Source: JAHFJU01 sp964354865 (GTDB taxonomy: Bacteria > Patescibacteriota > Gracilibacteria > UBA1369 > UM-FILTER-53-11). Taken from it: DNA of 16,140 nt. Below are positions 1 through 8,546 of the stretch, in pieces (within the stretch, counting starts at the first letter, position 1; the number at the start of each line of letters is the position of its first letter). A program made the translations under genes and the position numbers. The notes beneath the pieces were generated by a model. The model saw only the letters and a program-made list of their open reading frames with translations. It ran no database searches and was not told where the DNA came from. The stretch is taken from the NCBI GenBank assembly GCA_964354865.1, contig CAYHBN010000030.1:1-16140 (forward strand). Reading direction: 5' to 3'.

Positions 1-672
1 TCCAGTTAAACCAACACGAGCTCGAACGCCCGGTGGCTCATTCATTTGTCCGAACACCATACATGTTTTATCTAAAACGCCTGAGTCTTTCATTTCATGA
101 TACAAATCGTTTCCTTCACGAGTTCGCTCTCCTACTCCCGCGAATACAGAGAAACCTCCGTGCTCAGCGGCAATATTACGAATCAATTCCATAATAACGA
201 CCGTCTTTCCCACACCCGCACCTCCGAACAGACCAACTTTTCCTCCCTTAACGAAAGGACAAATAAGGTCGATAACTTTAATACCAGTCTCGAAAACTTC
301 GGTAACGGTCGACTGACGATCGTATGAAGGAGCTGGTCGGTGAATAGGATAGGTCATTTTTGTCTCAACTTTTTTCGCGAGTCCATCTACAGGCTGACCA
401 AGAGCATTCAAAATACGTCCAAGAGTTTCGCGACCAACGGGCACAGTGATAGGAGCTCCTGTGTTTTTCACTTTCATGTGGCGCTGTAATCCTTCTGTCG
501 GACCCATGGCAACCGCACGAACGCTACCTCCACCCAAGTGCTGCTGAACTTCGAGCGTAAGGATTGATTTGTCTTCACATTCAACGTGAAGCGCCGTGTA
601 AATTTCGGGCAAACTGCCAGCAAAGTGACAATCTACAACCGGTCCGATGATTTGGGTAATTTTTCCGTCCAT
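1..672 (-). CDS. atpD: F0F1 ATP synthase subunit beta (5' part, runs off the window)
   Basis: This is the N-terminal 224 residues of the catalytic beta subunit of F-type ATP synthase, which makes or hydrolyses ATP at the F1 head on the inner face of the membrane. The minus-strand reading from ATG at 672 begins MDGKITQIIGPVVD, the usual beta-barrel start. The Walker A loop GGAGVGKT lies at residues 150-157, almost the same place as in E. coli, followed by GERTREGNDLYHEM and the MNEPPGVRARV block. The frame is open to base 1, so the C-terminal half lies outside the window. The start agrees with family length. No Shine-Dalgarno is visible. A putative promoter lies at 706-733. The gene directly upstream is an HNH nuclease rather than atpG, so the usual atpA-G-D order is broken here. 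Identification is secure. Confidence 0.97.
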   Translation of the reverse strand, partial: MDGKITQIIGPVVDCHFAGSLPEIYTALHVECEDKSILTLEVQQHLGGGSVRAVAMGPTEGLQRHMKVKNTGAPITVPVGRETLGRILNALGQPVDGLAKKVETKMTYPIHRPAPSYDRQSTVTEVFETGIKVIDLICPFVKGGKVGLFGGAGVGKTVVIMELIRNIAAEHGGFSVFAGVGERTREGNDLYHEMKDSGVLDKTCMVFGQMNEPPGVRARVGLTG

Positions 673-705
673 GAGAGTTTGTGTTACCAAAAATAAGCCG
701 AATGC

Positions 706-733
706 ATTCTACTTATGCATATAAATAAGTAAA
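706..733 (-). promoter_or_regulatory. Putative promoter for atpD
   Basis: On the minus strand a TTTACT box (728-733) and a TAGAAT box (706-711) are separated by 16 bp, about 34 bp upstream of the atpD start. This would give a leader of roughly 26 nt. It suggests atpD has its own transcription start, as expected if it is separated from atpG. It is a consensus match only, in an AT-rich stretch. Confidence 0.38.
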
Positions 734-870
734 GGGGAACAGGCGACTTTTTTTACTCCGAATAGACGCGACGGCGAAGATGCGGTATTTCAACTATTTT
801 TCAGAAGTCCACTAATGATGTGCGACTACCTCCTGCGCATGGTGAACGAGCGCCAAATTTAGCGCAATCT

Positions 871-1923
871 TCAAACAAAAGATTTTCGCCTAAATTTTCT
901 GTACAAAACATCAGCTCGCGAAATTTGGGTAGCAGGACTTTTGACGACCGCCATTTTCCACTCGCACGCACCAAGCTTTTCATTTTCGATTAAATTATTA
1001 TGGGCGAACTCATGGTGAATTTTACAGAGTAGTATTATGGAGTCATGGCTTTTGCTCTCACTGAAGCGGTCTGTATGATGAATTACGTCATACGGCAAAT
1101 TGCAGTTTGGGTATGAACAGCGGCCATTTGTTCGAGCAATCAACTCGCGTTCTTGTTTTGCGGGAACGTAGCGAGTGACTGGGTTGTCCTGTTTTTTCTC
1201 TTTTTCTTTAATTGTCGATTCGAACGCAATAGTTTCACCGGTGAAACTATTAGTAAGAGAATTTTTCACGATTTTTCCATCAGACGATGCCACTTTCTTC
1301 CTTACTACGCTCCTTTCGTTTGTCTCATCTGTTTTTTCCAAAATTAATTTCATGAACTTCGAATCACTCATATGCTTTCCGAATTTCGCCTTTAACTTCA
1401 TAAATAGAAAACTCGCATCGGCATCAAGTTCGATTTTTTTGAGAGTTGGAACCGCGGCACATTTAAGTTTTTGCTCTGCCTCATCTGATTTTTCAATCGC
1501 ATCGAATAGTCCAGAGATCGCCGCCCCTTCTTTTTCATTATTTTCTCTTTCACGCCGCACCTCTTTCGACATACCCTGTACCGCCAGTTTGCTCATATCT
1601 AAAACTTTTTCTGCGTATGATTTGTCAGTTTCAGCAGTCGCAAGTTTTGCGACCATTGCTACTTTATGTACCCCAACATGTTCAATCGCGGCTCTTAAAA
1701 AAGGCTTGTCGACGAGGTTTTCTTCAAGTCGAAGCCGTTTGATCACCGTGGTTCGCGCAATGTCGCCATATTTTCCGCAGTATTCAACGATCGAACCTGC
1801 ATACTTTTTCCAAATGCCACTTTTATAAATATCGGGCAAAATCGCCAACATTTTGTTTTTTAGTGAGTGACGAATGCGACCGAATTTTAGAAATTCATAA
1901 TGAAGTTGCTGTGGAGTTTGCAT
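871..1923 (-). CDS. HNH endonuclease family protein with an in-frame palindromic insertion
   Basis: A 350-residue protein with a helical N-terminal region (about 1-200) and a C-terminal HNH nuclease domain. The HNH signature is clear: a CxxxxC zinc knuckle (C269, C274), the catalytic-type IHH at 281-283, and LCKIHHEFAHN (C300, H303, H304, H308) forming the second half of the metal site. HNH proteins of this architecture are, as I recall, frequent in CPR genomes, and their cellular role is not settled; a selfish, defence or housekeeping nuclease are all possible. Residues 225-232 (NSFTGETI) are encoded by a perfect 24-bp palindrome (1228-1251) in the linker between the two regions. The protein sits between atpD and a repeat-rich spacer. 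The start at 1923 gives the longest frame; no Shine-Dalgarno is seen, and the stop is TGA. Confidence 0.85.
   Translation of the reverse strand: MQTPQQLHYEFLKFGRIRHSLKNKMLAILPDIYKSGIWKKYAGSIVEYCGKYGDIARTTVIKRLRLEENLVDKPFLRAAIEHVGVHKVAMVAKLATAETDKSYAEKVLDMSKLAVQGMSKEVRRERENNEKEGAAISGLFDAIEKSDEAEQKLKCAAVPTLKKIELDADASFLFMKLKAKFGKHMSDSKFMKLILEKTDETNERSVVRKKVASSDGKIVKNSLTNSFTGETIAFESTIKEKEKKQDNPVTRYVPAKQERELIARTNGRCSYPNCNLPYDVIHHTDRFSESKSHDSIILLCKIHHEFAHNNLIENEKLGACEWKMAVVKSPATQISRADVLYRKFRRKSFV
1228..1251. repeat. Palindromic repeat copy 1 (in frame inside the HNH gene)
   Basis: A perfect 24-bp palindrome, AATAGTTTCACC followed by its reverse complement. It is read on the minus strand in frame as N-S-F-T-G-E-T-I. 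It shares the core TCACCGGTGA with the other copies in this window and lies in a low-constraint linker of the host protein. Confidence 0.85.
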
Positions 1924-2268
1924 AAAAATTTTGGCGGTGAAGGAATATAATTATTAAATAATCCGTACGAATTTCACGTCCCAATTTTCTCAAAAAACAG
2001 CTACAGATAGCAACCGAATATTGGCTCAAATATGCGATTTTAACACATTTTTCCCGCAATAATTAGCACACCCTTTTTACCCCTATTTACAGCCCGAAAA
2101 CGATTTCGCAATTCGTATGAAAAAGGCCGTCAAGTCGAAGTGAAAAACGTGATCAAGCAAACAAATAATTTGAGGCCGAAATAACCAAAATTGAGTGTCG
2201 CGGAAGTAAAGTGGCCGGGGCGGTGACAAAATACGATATTTACGACTAGTTCGCGACAACTCGACTAA

Positions 2269-2292
2269 AAAAGTGTCACCGATGACACTTTT
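2269..2292. repeat. Palindromic repeat copy 2 (intergenic)
   Basis: A 24-bp palindrome with one mismatched pair next to the centre: arms AAAAGTGTCA and TGACACTTTT around CCGA. As RNA it would be a 10-bp stem with a tetraloop, flanked by A-run and U-run, so it could act as a weak bidirectional intrinsic terminator. In the minus-strand reading it would encode K-S-V-I-G-D-T-F, the same frame pattern as the copies inside HNH and mutL. Confidence 0.82.
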
Positions 2293-2375
2293 CATAATAA
2301 TATTGGCGCCCTGACCACCATACCTAGAAAACTTTACATGTATTGCGCAATATTACTCACTAAAACAACAAACCA

Positions 2376-2527
2376 CCGCCAGCCCGGCTACAAATGTGGT
2401 CCTCGCGGAACTTGACACAGCAGTGTCATGCCGTCGCGGCCGCTTCTGCTCGTACCAAGTACACATTTGCAAATCGTCACCGGTGAGACTTTCAAGAGTG
2501 TACTTGGTACGCGCAGGGGGCTGGCGG
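2376..2527. repeat. Nested inverted-repeat element surrounding a palindromic repeat
   Basis: Three nested pairs of arms fold onto one another. CCGCCAGCC (2376-2384) pairs with 2519-2527. CTGC (2446-2449) pairs with GCAG (2513-2516). A perfect 14-bp arm CGTACCAAGTACAC (2451-2464) pairs with 2498-2511. The innermost loop holds palindromic repeat copy 3. A side hairpin TGACAC-AGCA-GTGTCA lies around 2413-2428. No coding potential is evident. It could be a structured RNA, a small non-autonomous mobile element, or a composite of nested repeat insertions. Confidence 0.65.
2471..2492. repeat. Palindromic repeat copy 3 (degenerate, intergenic)
   Basis: A 22-bp copy with the intact core TCACCGGTGA and outer AAA/TTT arms. 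Three outer pairs (2474-2476 against 2487-2489) no longer match. It lies in the loop of the larger inverted repeat 2451-2511. Confidence 0.7.
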
Positions 2528-2595
2528 GCATCAACAAGTTTAAGCGAACGTCTCATACAAAAGCAAAACCTCGCGAGCCACCGGCGAACATAACA

Positions 2596-2619
2596 AAAAG
2601 TGTCACCGATGAAACATTT
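2596..2619. repeat. Palindromic repeat copy 4 (intergenic, downstream of the 1225-residue gene)
   Basis: A 24-bp imperfect palindrome, AAAAGTGTCACC then GATGAAACATTT, with three mismatched pairs. It lies about 31 bp beyond the stop of the 1225-residue gene. Read on the minus strand it is a stem followed by five T residues, so it may serve as a terminator for the four-gene operon. Confidence 0.7.
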
Positions 2620-2649
2620 CGGCTCTCAGTGGACGACAACAACAAACGC

Positions 2650-5600
2650 CTAATGGTGCCCATGTCCGCCCGCCCCTTGCGCATGCATTCGATCTTTAAT
2701 TGCTTTCAAGGCTTCTTTTCGCTGACCTTCAAGAGCTTCAAGTGACGGTCGTTTACTACTATCAATTCCTCTCAAACCTTGCGCAGTATCTTTATTATTC
2801 GACTGCAAGCGCCTAATTACCGCGAGGGCTTTTTTACCTTTATCTTCGGTAATCATATTTGTAATTACATCTTTTAATCCTTCAACCTTTGCCTTGTATT
2901 CCTCATGTTTCTGTTTTTCTTGCGGATCACTCGTCGAACCTATCTTTGTTGAATACAAGAACGAAAATTTGTCGGCATAGCCATAGGCCTTACCCATCTC
3001 GAGTACCAAATGTCGAAGCTGTTCCTGATGTAACGTCAGAGGAATTTGGGGGTCATTGACCGCCCCTCTTTTATAGTGATGCGTATCAAGACGGGTATAC
3101 TGCTTATCATCTTTATAAATGCTGTTTGAAAGGATTAGGTCAAAGATCACGAATGAGTTAACGGCACTTTGAAGTGAATCAACTTTTTTCTCGCGAGATG
3201 AGGTATCGGTATCTTCTTCAATAACATTCGCAAGAGTAGTAATCCACTGATTAAAACCGGGGTAACCATTGGCATAACCCGCTGGCGTAAAGTACGCTTT
3301 ATTACCGGTCGAAGGACCACATAACCTTTTAATTTCTTCGTATGTAGCGGGTGGAATATACATATGCGCATCATCATGATCCATGTTTTCAGCGCTGCGT
3401 AATCCCTTCGAAATACGAGTTCTCACAGAGTCTGTCGGAAGCATTTTTTCCCACATAAAGCGGCTAAATGCAGGACCAGGCTTAAATCCTTGCTCTTTAC
3501 CATCTTCTTTATAGCCATATACTTCACGTCTAAAGTAACGATCAACATACTCCTGAAAATCCTCCATTTTTTGTTTTCTTGTTTTAGTCTTACCGTCTTT
3601 ATCTTTACCTAAAATAGGATCTTCAACCGTCTCTTCAGTAAAGAAGTCCATCAACGGAAACTGCGCCAAATATTTTGAGTTCAGTTCACCGACGCGCTCA
3701 TAACTAAGGAGCGGCATAGGTGGGTGACTATTTGGATTAATCGCCGTAAGCCCCGCAATCAAATAAAACATTTTTTCTTCTGCACCCATTTTTCCGTTTT
3801 TTATTGAACCTTCAATAATTGATTCGTAGTAATGAGGATTTACATATTTATCAGTCGTAAGATGATCTTTCAACAAACGCTTCAACTCACCGGCAGGACC
3901 ACCATTACCCTTCGGATCAGCAGACAACTCTTTAAACTTCGCCTCGAAGGTAGAAACGTTGCTGTTATATTTGCTCTTATTTTCATTGCTCCAATCGAGG
4001 TACTGACGCTTTGCCCACAGAATATCGATCGCCTCAGCCAGCGGTTCTTCGTAACTTTCGCCGGGCTTATATTGATGCGGCGCCGGTATGTGCAGTTCAC
4101 CACCACGGTTCGTAAATTTAAAGCTAATACGATTAATCGTCTCCCAAAATATTGGATCGTCAAATCGCATTTCACCCTTGCCGACGAGCACGATGATAGT
4201 TGCCTTACAGACATCTTTATCGTTCGTCGTATGCAAAACATGACGAAGCGTATCGATACCCCAGTGCTCCATGGCGTGTTGGTATTTACCTACTTCTTCG
4301 TGTTCGGCATCTTCTTTCTGACGTTCAAAGTCGACACCAATCAAACCCGGCAAACGTTCACCCACTTGCGAGTAACGTCCCTTCGATTTGCGTTCGTGAC
4401 GGCGTTTAACAAACTCGGCAATTTCTTTGTACATGTTGCCCACATCGGTAAGCGACAACACCTGCGTCGAGTACCACTTTTGTTTTACCTTTCCCCACAT
4501 AGAAACGCTGCCGCGATCGGTTTTATAGTCTTCTGCATTTTGTTTCAATACCTGGGCCAAATGCTCTTTTTCATGGAAAATCTTTTGAGTATCTTCTTTT
4601 TCTGTTTTAGCAAAATACTTATTTTTGAGGGCTTCTTCTTCTTGTTTTTTGTTTATTGGGTCTGGCTTTTTCACCACAACGTGATTTCGCTCAACCCATT
4701 TGTAAAATTCGTTAATGGTCATGGGAGTACCGGTATCGAGAGTAATTTTTGAATCAGAAATCGATTTAATTCGAAATGTATAGTACGAGTCATCGGGGTA
4801 TGCGAGCTCTTCGTCAACTACCGCCTTTATTGGCGGATTATTTTCTTTGAACATTTTATTTTCGCGTTTTTGCCATGACTTCAATCGCTGTTGAAGTGTG
4901 ATGACATCCATTGACTGCTCAACATCGGTTCGTCTCCACCACTTTAAAAACTCACCAAGCTTCAAACTCGTTTTCATTTCGGCGTAATCGATGTCTTCGA
5001 ATCCTGGCGAGTACTGCACCGGCTGATAAAATTCAACACGGTTATTGTCGATCTTTTTTATGGTTACGAACGTCGAAGATTTTGTAATTGAACCGTCTTT
5101 TTCGCGCCGGCTCTGCACATATGAAAGCTGCATATCGGGCTTAATATCGATGCCATACTCAGCCAAAAGCGTTTTTTGCTCAAGGTCGGGAATGTCTTTT
5201 ACCACCTCGAAACCATCGGTCGCATCGAGAAACTTTTTAAAACGCCCCATCGTCATTTCTTGAGCGACTCCCCTCTCATCTCGTACCGTCACCATAATGG
5301 TACCAAAACGCTTACCAATCTTTTTACCCTCTTCGTCGCGCATGTCTTTCTGCATGACCTTTGATTCAATAATGGTGTAGTCACAGGGAGTTGTATTTGG
5401 AATCAACTCACTCGGATCAGGACGTAAAATTTTGATTGTGGTACCCGGCTCAAGCGAAACACCGCAGGCATTTGAGGCACTTTCAATAAGCGCATCTTCA
5501 TGTACAATATTTTTTGCTTTATCGAGGGAGTTTAAAACTGCACGATCAATTTCGCGCACTACGCGACGGAATTGTTTATCGAGTTTGAATTCACTTAGTT

Positions 5601-6327
5601 TATTCTGTTCAATTTCTTCGAGGATTTTATCGGTCATATCTTTTACCTCTGATTCGCGGTTTGTACCAGCCCAGGGGGCGGTAGTCGAAACTGCATTCAG
5701 TGCCCTCGTCACTCTTTCAAACGCATCTTTATACTCTTGTGTATTAGGATCTTTTTCGTACACCGCTTTTATGTCGACCTGAGAAATGAGCGTCGGAGCA
5801 AAAAGAAAGAGCTGTGCCCCTGTTGGGGCTGCAGGGTTTTGTTGCTTTGGCGGATTTACCAGCTTTTTAATACTGGTTTTCAAATTCGTATCGATACTCG
5901 CGTCGTTTTTATTTAACTTCTTCAATGCACCAAGTGATCGATCGAATAGTTTTCGCTGATGCGGTACAAGCTCTTGATACAACTCGACATCTTCGAGGGT
6001 ATCCATAATTCGCTTACTAATATCACGCTGAATAAGGTTTATCGAACTGAGCGACGTCTCTTGCGTACTGATCATAGAAATCTGCTCTTGAAGTTCACGC
6101 TCAGTGCGAATTTCGCCCCCAATAAAGCGACGTACAATGTCGGCCTTTGCGCTGTCACCGGTCATAACATACTGGCGCAGCCACTGTTTATTTTGTTCAC
6201 TCACGCGCAGCGAGTTCACCTCGCCAAGCAAGTCAGTATCGAGTTCGCTCGACTCGCCACCACCGCCAGGTGCTCGAGGAGCTCCCGCCATGTAGATGAA
6301 CCGTGAATAATTATTTTGGAACTTCAT
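2650..6327 (-). CDS. Very large soluble protein of unknown function (1225 residues), last gene of a VirB6-like operon
   Basis: I do not recognise this protein. It has no signal peptide and no membrane segment, so it is probably cytoplasmic. After a glycine-rich start, residues about 30-290 look helical. Three beta-rich segments follow, each ending in an F-x-K block: about 292-378 (MTMGRFKKFLDA), 396-475 (LKLGEFLKWWRR) and 500-553 (MTINEFYKWVER). They look like diverged copies of one small domain. The region from about 560 to 1150 is mostly helical and charged, and the tail is His/Gly-rich (ends GGHGHH). The gene follows the VirB6-like gene by 35 bp on the same strand, suggesting a cytosolic partner of that membrane protein. 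An alternative start is Met13 (MAGAPRAPGG); neither start has a Shine-Dalgarno. The reading frame is certain; the role is unknown. Confidence 0.9.
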   Translation of the reverse strand: MKFQNNYSRFIYMAGAPRAPGGGGESSELDTDLLGEVNSLRVSEQNKQWLRQYVMTGDSAKADIVRRFIGGEIRTERELQEQISMISTQETSLSSINLIQRDISKRIMDTLEDVELYQELVPHQRKLFDRSLGALKKLNKNDASIDTNLKTSIKKLVNPPKQQNPAAPTGAQLFLFAPTLISQVDIKAVYEKDPNTQEYKDAFERVTRALNAVSTTAPWAGTNRESEVKDMTDKILEEIEQNKLSEFKLDKQFRRVVREIDRAVLNSLDKAKNIVHEDALIESASNACGVSLEPGTTIKILRPDPSELIPNTTPCDYTIIESKVMQKDMRDEEGKKIGKRFGTIMVTVRDERGVAQEMTMGRFKKFLDATDGFEVVKDIPDLEQKTLLAEYGIDIKPDMQLSYVQSRREKDGSITKSSTFVTIKKIDNNRVEFYQPVQYSPGFEDIDYAEMKTSLKLGEFLKWWRRTDVEQSMDVITLQQRLKSWQKRENKMFKENNPPIKAVVDEELAYPDDSYYTFRIKSISDSKITLDTGTPMTINEFYKWVERNHVVVKKPDPINKKQEEEALKNKYFAKTEKEDTQKIFHEKEHLAQVLKQNAEDYKTDRGSVSMWGKVKQKWYSTQVLSLTDVGNMYKEIAEFVKRRHERKSKGRYSQVGERLPGLIGVDFERQKEDAEHEEVGKYQHAMEHWGIDTLRHVLHTTNDKDVCKATIIVLVGKGEMRFDDPIFWETINRISFKFTNRGGELHIPAPHQYKPGESYEEPLAEAIDILWAKRQYLDWSNENKSKYNSNVSTFEAKFKELSADPKGNGGPAGELKRLLKDHLTTDKYVNPHYYESIIEGSIKNGKMGAEEKMFYLIAGLTAINPNSHPPMPLLSYERVGELNSKYLAQFPLMDFFTEETVEDPILGKDKDGKTKTRKQKMEDFQEYVDRYFRREVYGYKEDGKEQGFKPGPAFSRFMWEKMLPTDSVRTRISKGLRSAENMDHDDAHMYIPPATYEEIKRLCGPSTGNKAYFTPAGYANGYPGFNQWITTLANVIEEDTDTSSREKKVDSLQSAVNSFVIFDLILSNSIYKDDKQYTRLDTHHYKRGAVNDPQIPLTLHQEQLRHLVLEMGKAYGYADKFSFLYSTKIGSTSDPQEKQKHEEYKAKVEGLKDVITNMITEDKGKKALAVIRRLQSNNKDTAQGLRGIDSSKRPSLEALEGQRKEALKAIKDRMHAQGAGGHGHH

Positions 6328-6362
6328 TTTTTGTTTTTAGTGTTTGTTTAGATTATGTGCCC

Positions 6363-8546
6363 TCAGGGAGTAGCTTGTTGAGCGACACCACTATCGACAG
6401 CTGTTTTTACAGCAGCAAGATTATCGCCGGCCACACCACTAAGCAAAATAACTTTTTCCAAGTCTCGAGGAGATATATTTTTGTCCCTAACGACATTGAT
6501 AGCGGGCTGAACAGAACCCATGAAAAAAGTTTTATTTTGCTCTCCCTTATTAGCTAAAAGTTTGTTGTACAAATTAATAAGAGCATCGGCATTACCCGGT
6601 TTGTATGCATCTCCCAACTCAACCTTATCAATTTGTCCATCTTTTACTTGCACAAATGAATCCCTCAACTCCGGAACTGTCTCTAACTTCCTGACCATCG
6701 TCATAAAATTCTCTTTTTGTTGCGGTGCAGTTAAGTCCGAAAGAGCATCCATATTTCGAGCACCATTTTCATTCGTCTTGATCATTTCAATTATAGCTTG
6801 AGCGGTTACCGGTGCCGCAGATACAGATTGAGTTTGAATAGCGGCGAAAATATTTGCGGCCATTTTCCCTTTATCTGCGTTGTACTGTGGCAATCCTTGA
6901 AGTCGACGTAGAATTTCTGGACTCGTACTATTCGCCAAAATAGTTGAGAGTCTTCTAACATCTGCTTCTTGTGGATTGCTGTCGGGAAGTTTTTCAATTT
7001 CAGTTTTATCCGTTCCCGTAGCGTTCTTCACTAAAAGAGTCTTGAGTTCTTTCCACATACCCGAATCACGTATCGTCTGTGGCCATTTTTGCATTACCTT
7101 TGTAAATCCATTCATACCGTTAGAAATCAATTCATTTCGCGCATCATCAACATCTTTTTTGTCTGGAGCACCATTTGCAAATGAGGTTCCACGTACACGT
7201 CCGGTCAAATCATTCAAAGTGGCATCAACATCAGCTAAAGAACGCTTTGTACCCTTCGCCCCAACTGGGATAATTGGTGCCATTAAAGGCAACTTTGCAA
7301 TTGCGGTACCAACTTGCAAGGTACGGCTCATAATGCCACTCACAATGCCACTCGCGTAGGTCTTCGATGCTGCTCCTTCAACTCCTTTCCACACCACCAC
7401 AATGCTACCAATTGCCACAAGCAACTGTTGAAGCGTCGTAATATTTGTCGGCAGTGCGTTTGCGTCAATCGCCGTCAAACTACTCGAAGAAAGCATCGGA
7501 TCGATTGCAGAACTCGACGACATGGCGTCGAGCATTATGTATCCCACCGACATGGTTAGACCAATCGTAATTGGCGCAACAATGCTGCCGATAAGTTTTT
7601 CTTTAATATCGCCCGAGCTACCACCAAATTGTGATAAATTCGGCAGAACCATGGTCAGAGCAAACAGCGGCGACATAACAAGCGCCAGCCAAATGACTAC
7701 CAAACGTGTCGCGAGCACCAAAAAGAGCGCGACAAAACCAATGGTGTACACGATAAATAAAATCGTATTAAATATAATATTAAAGCCAAGTTGCCCTAAA
7801 TCTTTCACTCCTTCACGAATAAATTTCAACTCAGTCGCCTTGCCATACCGAATTGCGTAGACCACCGAAATATTATTTCTATCGAGCTGATTAAAATACT
7901 GCTTTGCGGTCTCATTAAATTTCTTATTAGAGGTACACCACAAGTTATACACGGGCACTTCTTTTGCACGTTTACCACAAATTGCCTTCTCCATTTCGTC
8001 TGCAGGAGAAGCCGAAATCGTCTTCGATGGCAGTGCAAAAACGGCACCGGTAATAACGTTACTTAAATCGAGCACCATTTTTACTCCCACAAATGAGAAG
8101 TTTACAAGAATCAGTGCAATAACAAATTTTGGCATCACGGCCTTGTATCCCAGTGGCACTGGGCCACCATCGTTACCTAAACCGAGCACATTATAAATGG
8201 CTACAGCAACGAGAATAAGAACAAAAATAATATTTACCAAATTGCGGATTTCAACCCACGCAGAAAGGAGTCGCTCTTCCATAGGGCCACCAAAAATGAG
8301 TCCGGTGTCGAGCAAGCTGCCGATCATTAATAGCACGGGCCAAAATACCGAAGAGAGTGTGCGTAAAAGCACGTTCACATAAATATTAATGCTATTTAAA
8401 ATAGAGTTAATGCTGCTGTCGCCCCCTGCTGTTTCGGCATAGGCAATATGAGGAACAACCGCCGCAATTCCAATCACCACAAACGCAAACAACTTTGCAA
8501 AGCGTCTATGGGTGTATATCGAAAGTGATTGAATAAGGAATTTCAT
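6363..8546 (-). CDS. Polytopic membrane protein, VirB6/TrbL-like
   Basis: A 727-residue protein with a secretory signal peptide (positively charged start, hydrophobic 18-34, likely cleavage after AYA at 35-37). About six to seven membrane segments follow, near 57-80, 100-122, 138-170, 253-280, 281-303, 318-338 and 373-388. A soluble C-terminal half of about 320 residues completes it. A long helix-rich membrane core followed by a hydrophilic tail matches the VirB6/TrbL class of type IV secretion channel proteins, which are, as I recall, often found in CPR genomes. This assignment rests on topology and context, not on a diagnostic motif. Residues about 180-245 between membrane segments contain two cysteines (C190, C204) that may form a disulfide in an exported loop. 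Its ATG directly follows the TAA of the upstream gene, implying translational coupling. The stop is TGA. Confidence 0.82.
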   Translation of the reverse strand: MKFLIQSLSIYTHRRFAKLFAFVVIGIAAVVPHIAYAETAGGDSSINSILNSINIYVNVLLRTLSSVFWPVLLMIGSLLDTGLIFGGPMEERLLSAWVEIRNLVNIIFVLILVAVAIYNVLGLGNDGGPVPLGYKAVMPKFVIALILVNFSFVGVKMVLDLSNVITGAVFALPSKTISASPADEMEKAICGKRAKEVPVYNLWCTSNKKFNETAKQYFNQLDRNNISVVYAIRYGKATELKFIREGVKDLGQLGFNIIFNTILFIVYTIGFVALFLVLATRLVVIWLALVMSPLFALTMVLPNLSQFGGSSGDIKEKLIGSIVAPITIGLTMSVGYIMLDAMSSSSAIDPMLSSSSLTAIDANALPTNITTLQQLLVAIGSIVVVWKGVEGAASKTYASGIVSGIMSRTLQVGTAIAKLPLMAPIIPVGAKGTKRSLADVDATLNDLTGRVRGTSFANGAPDKKDVDDARNELISNGMNGFTKVMQKWPQTIRDSGMWKELKTLLVKNATGTDKTEIEKLPDSNPQEADVRRLSTILANSTSPEILRRLQGLPQYNADKGKMAANIFAAIQTQSVSAAPVTAQAIIEMIKTNENGARNMDALSDLTAPQQKENFMTMVRKLETVPELRDSFVQVKDGQIDKVELGDAYKPGNADALINLYNKLLANKGEQNKTFFMGSVQPAINVVRDKNISPRDLEKVILLSGVAGDNLAAVKTAVDSGVAQQATP

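Larger units (their letters stand above)
1924..2649. other. Gene-poor, repeat-rich spacer
   Basis: No convincing gene is found in these 726 bases. Short open frames exist on both strands, but they have no recognisable protein features and mostly exist because the palindromes contain no stop codons. The left part (about 1924-2268) is AT-rich and I see nothing definite in it apart from a weak TATATT box near 1944-1949 that could serve the HNH gene. The right part (2269-2619) contains three palindromic repeats and a nested inverted-repeat structure. It also holds the downstream flank of the 1225-residue gene and could include its transcription termination site. Confidence 0.7.

Noticed and set aside
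850..865. Small palindrome GCGCCAAATTTAGCGC downstream of the HNH gene as a terminator
   Set aside because: Short stem and no following T-run; it does not look like an intrinsic terminator.
1175..1828. Long plus-strand open frame of 217 codons opposite the HNH gene
   Set aside because: Ser/Phe-rich shadow of the minus-strand gene; the HNH frame has clear zinc and catalytic motifs.
2083..2295. Minus-strand open frame of 70 codons starting inside palindrome copy 2
   Set aside because: No recognisable protein features, composition unlike a real gene; it exists because the palindrome supplies an ATG and has no stops.
1924..2649. CRISPR array
   Set aside because: The palindromes are irregularly spaced, only three copies lie here, spacers are not uniform, and copies also occur inside genes; no cas gene is present.
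2353..2745. Overlapping open frames on both strands in the repeat-rich spacer
   Set aside because: They run through inverted repeats and palindromes, the plus-strand frame continues into the 1225-residue gene on the other strand, and neither has domain-like sequence.
3832..4752. Plus-strand open frame of 306 codons opposite the 1225-residue gene
   Set aside because: Composition is that of an antisense shadow and no start signals or motifs are present; the minus-strand frame is continuous over 3.6 kb.
6153..6165. TGTCACCGGTCAT inside the 1225-residue gene, resembling the palindromic repeat core
   Set aside because: Only one half matches and the palindrome is not continued; it may be a chance match or a badly decayed copy, so it was not counted.
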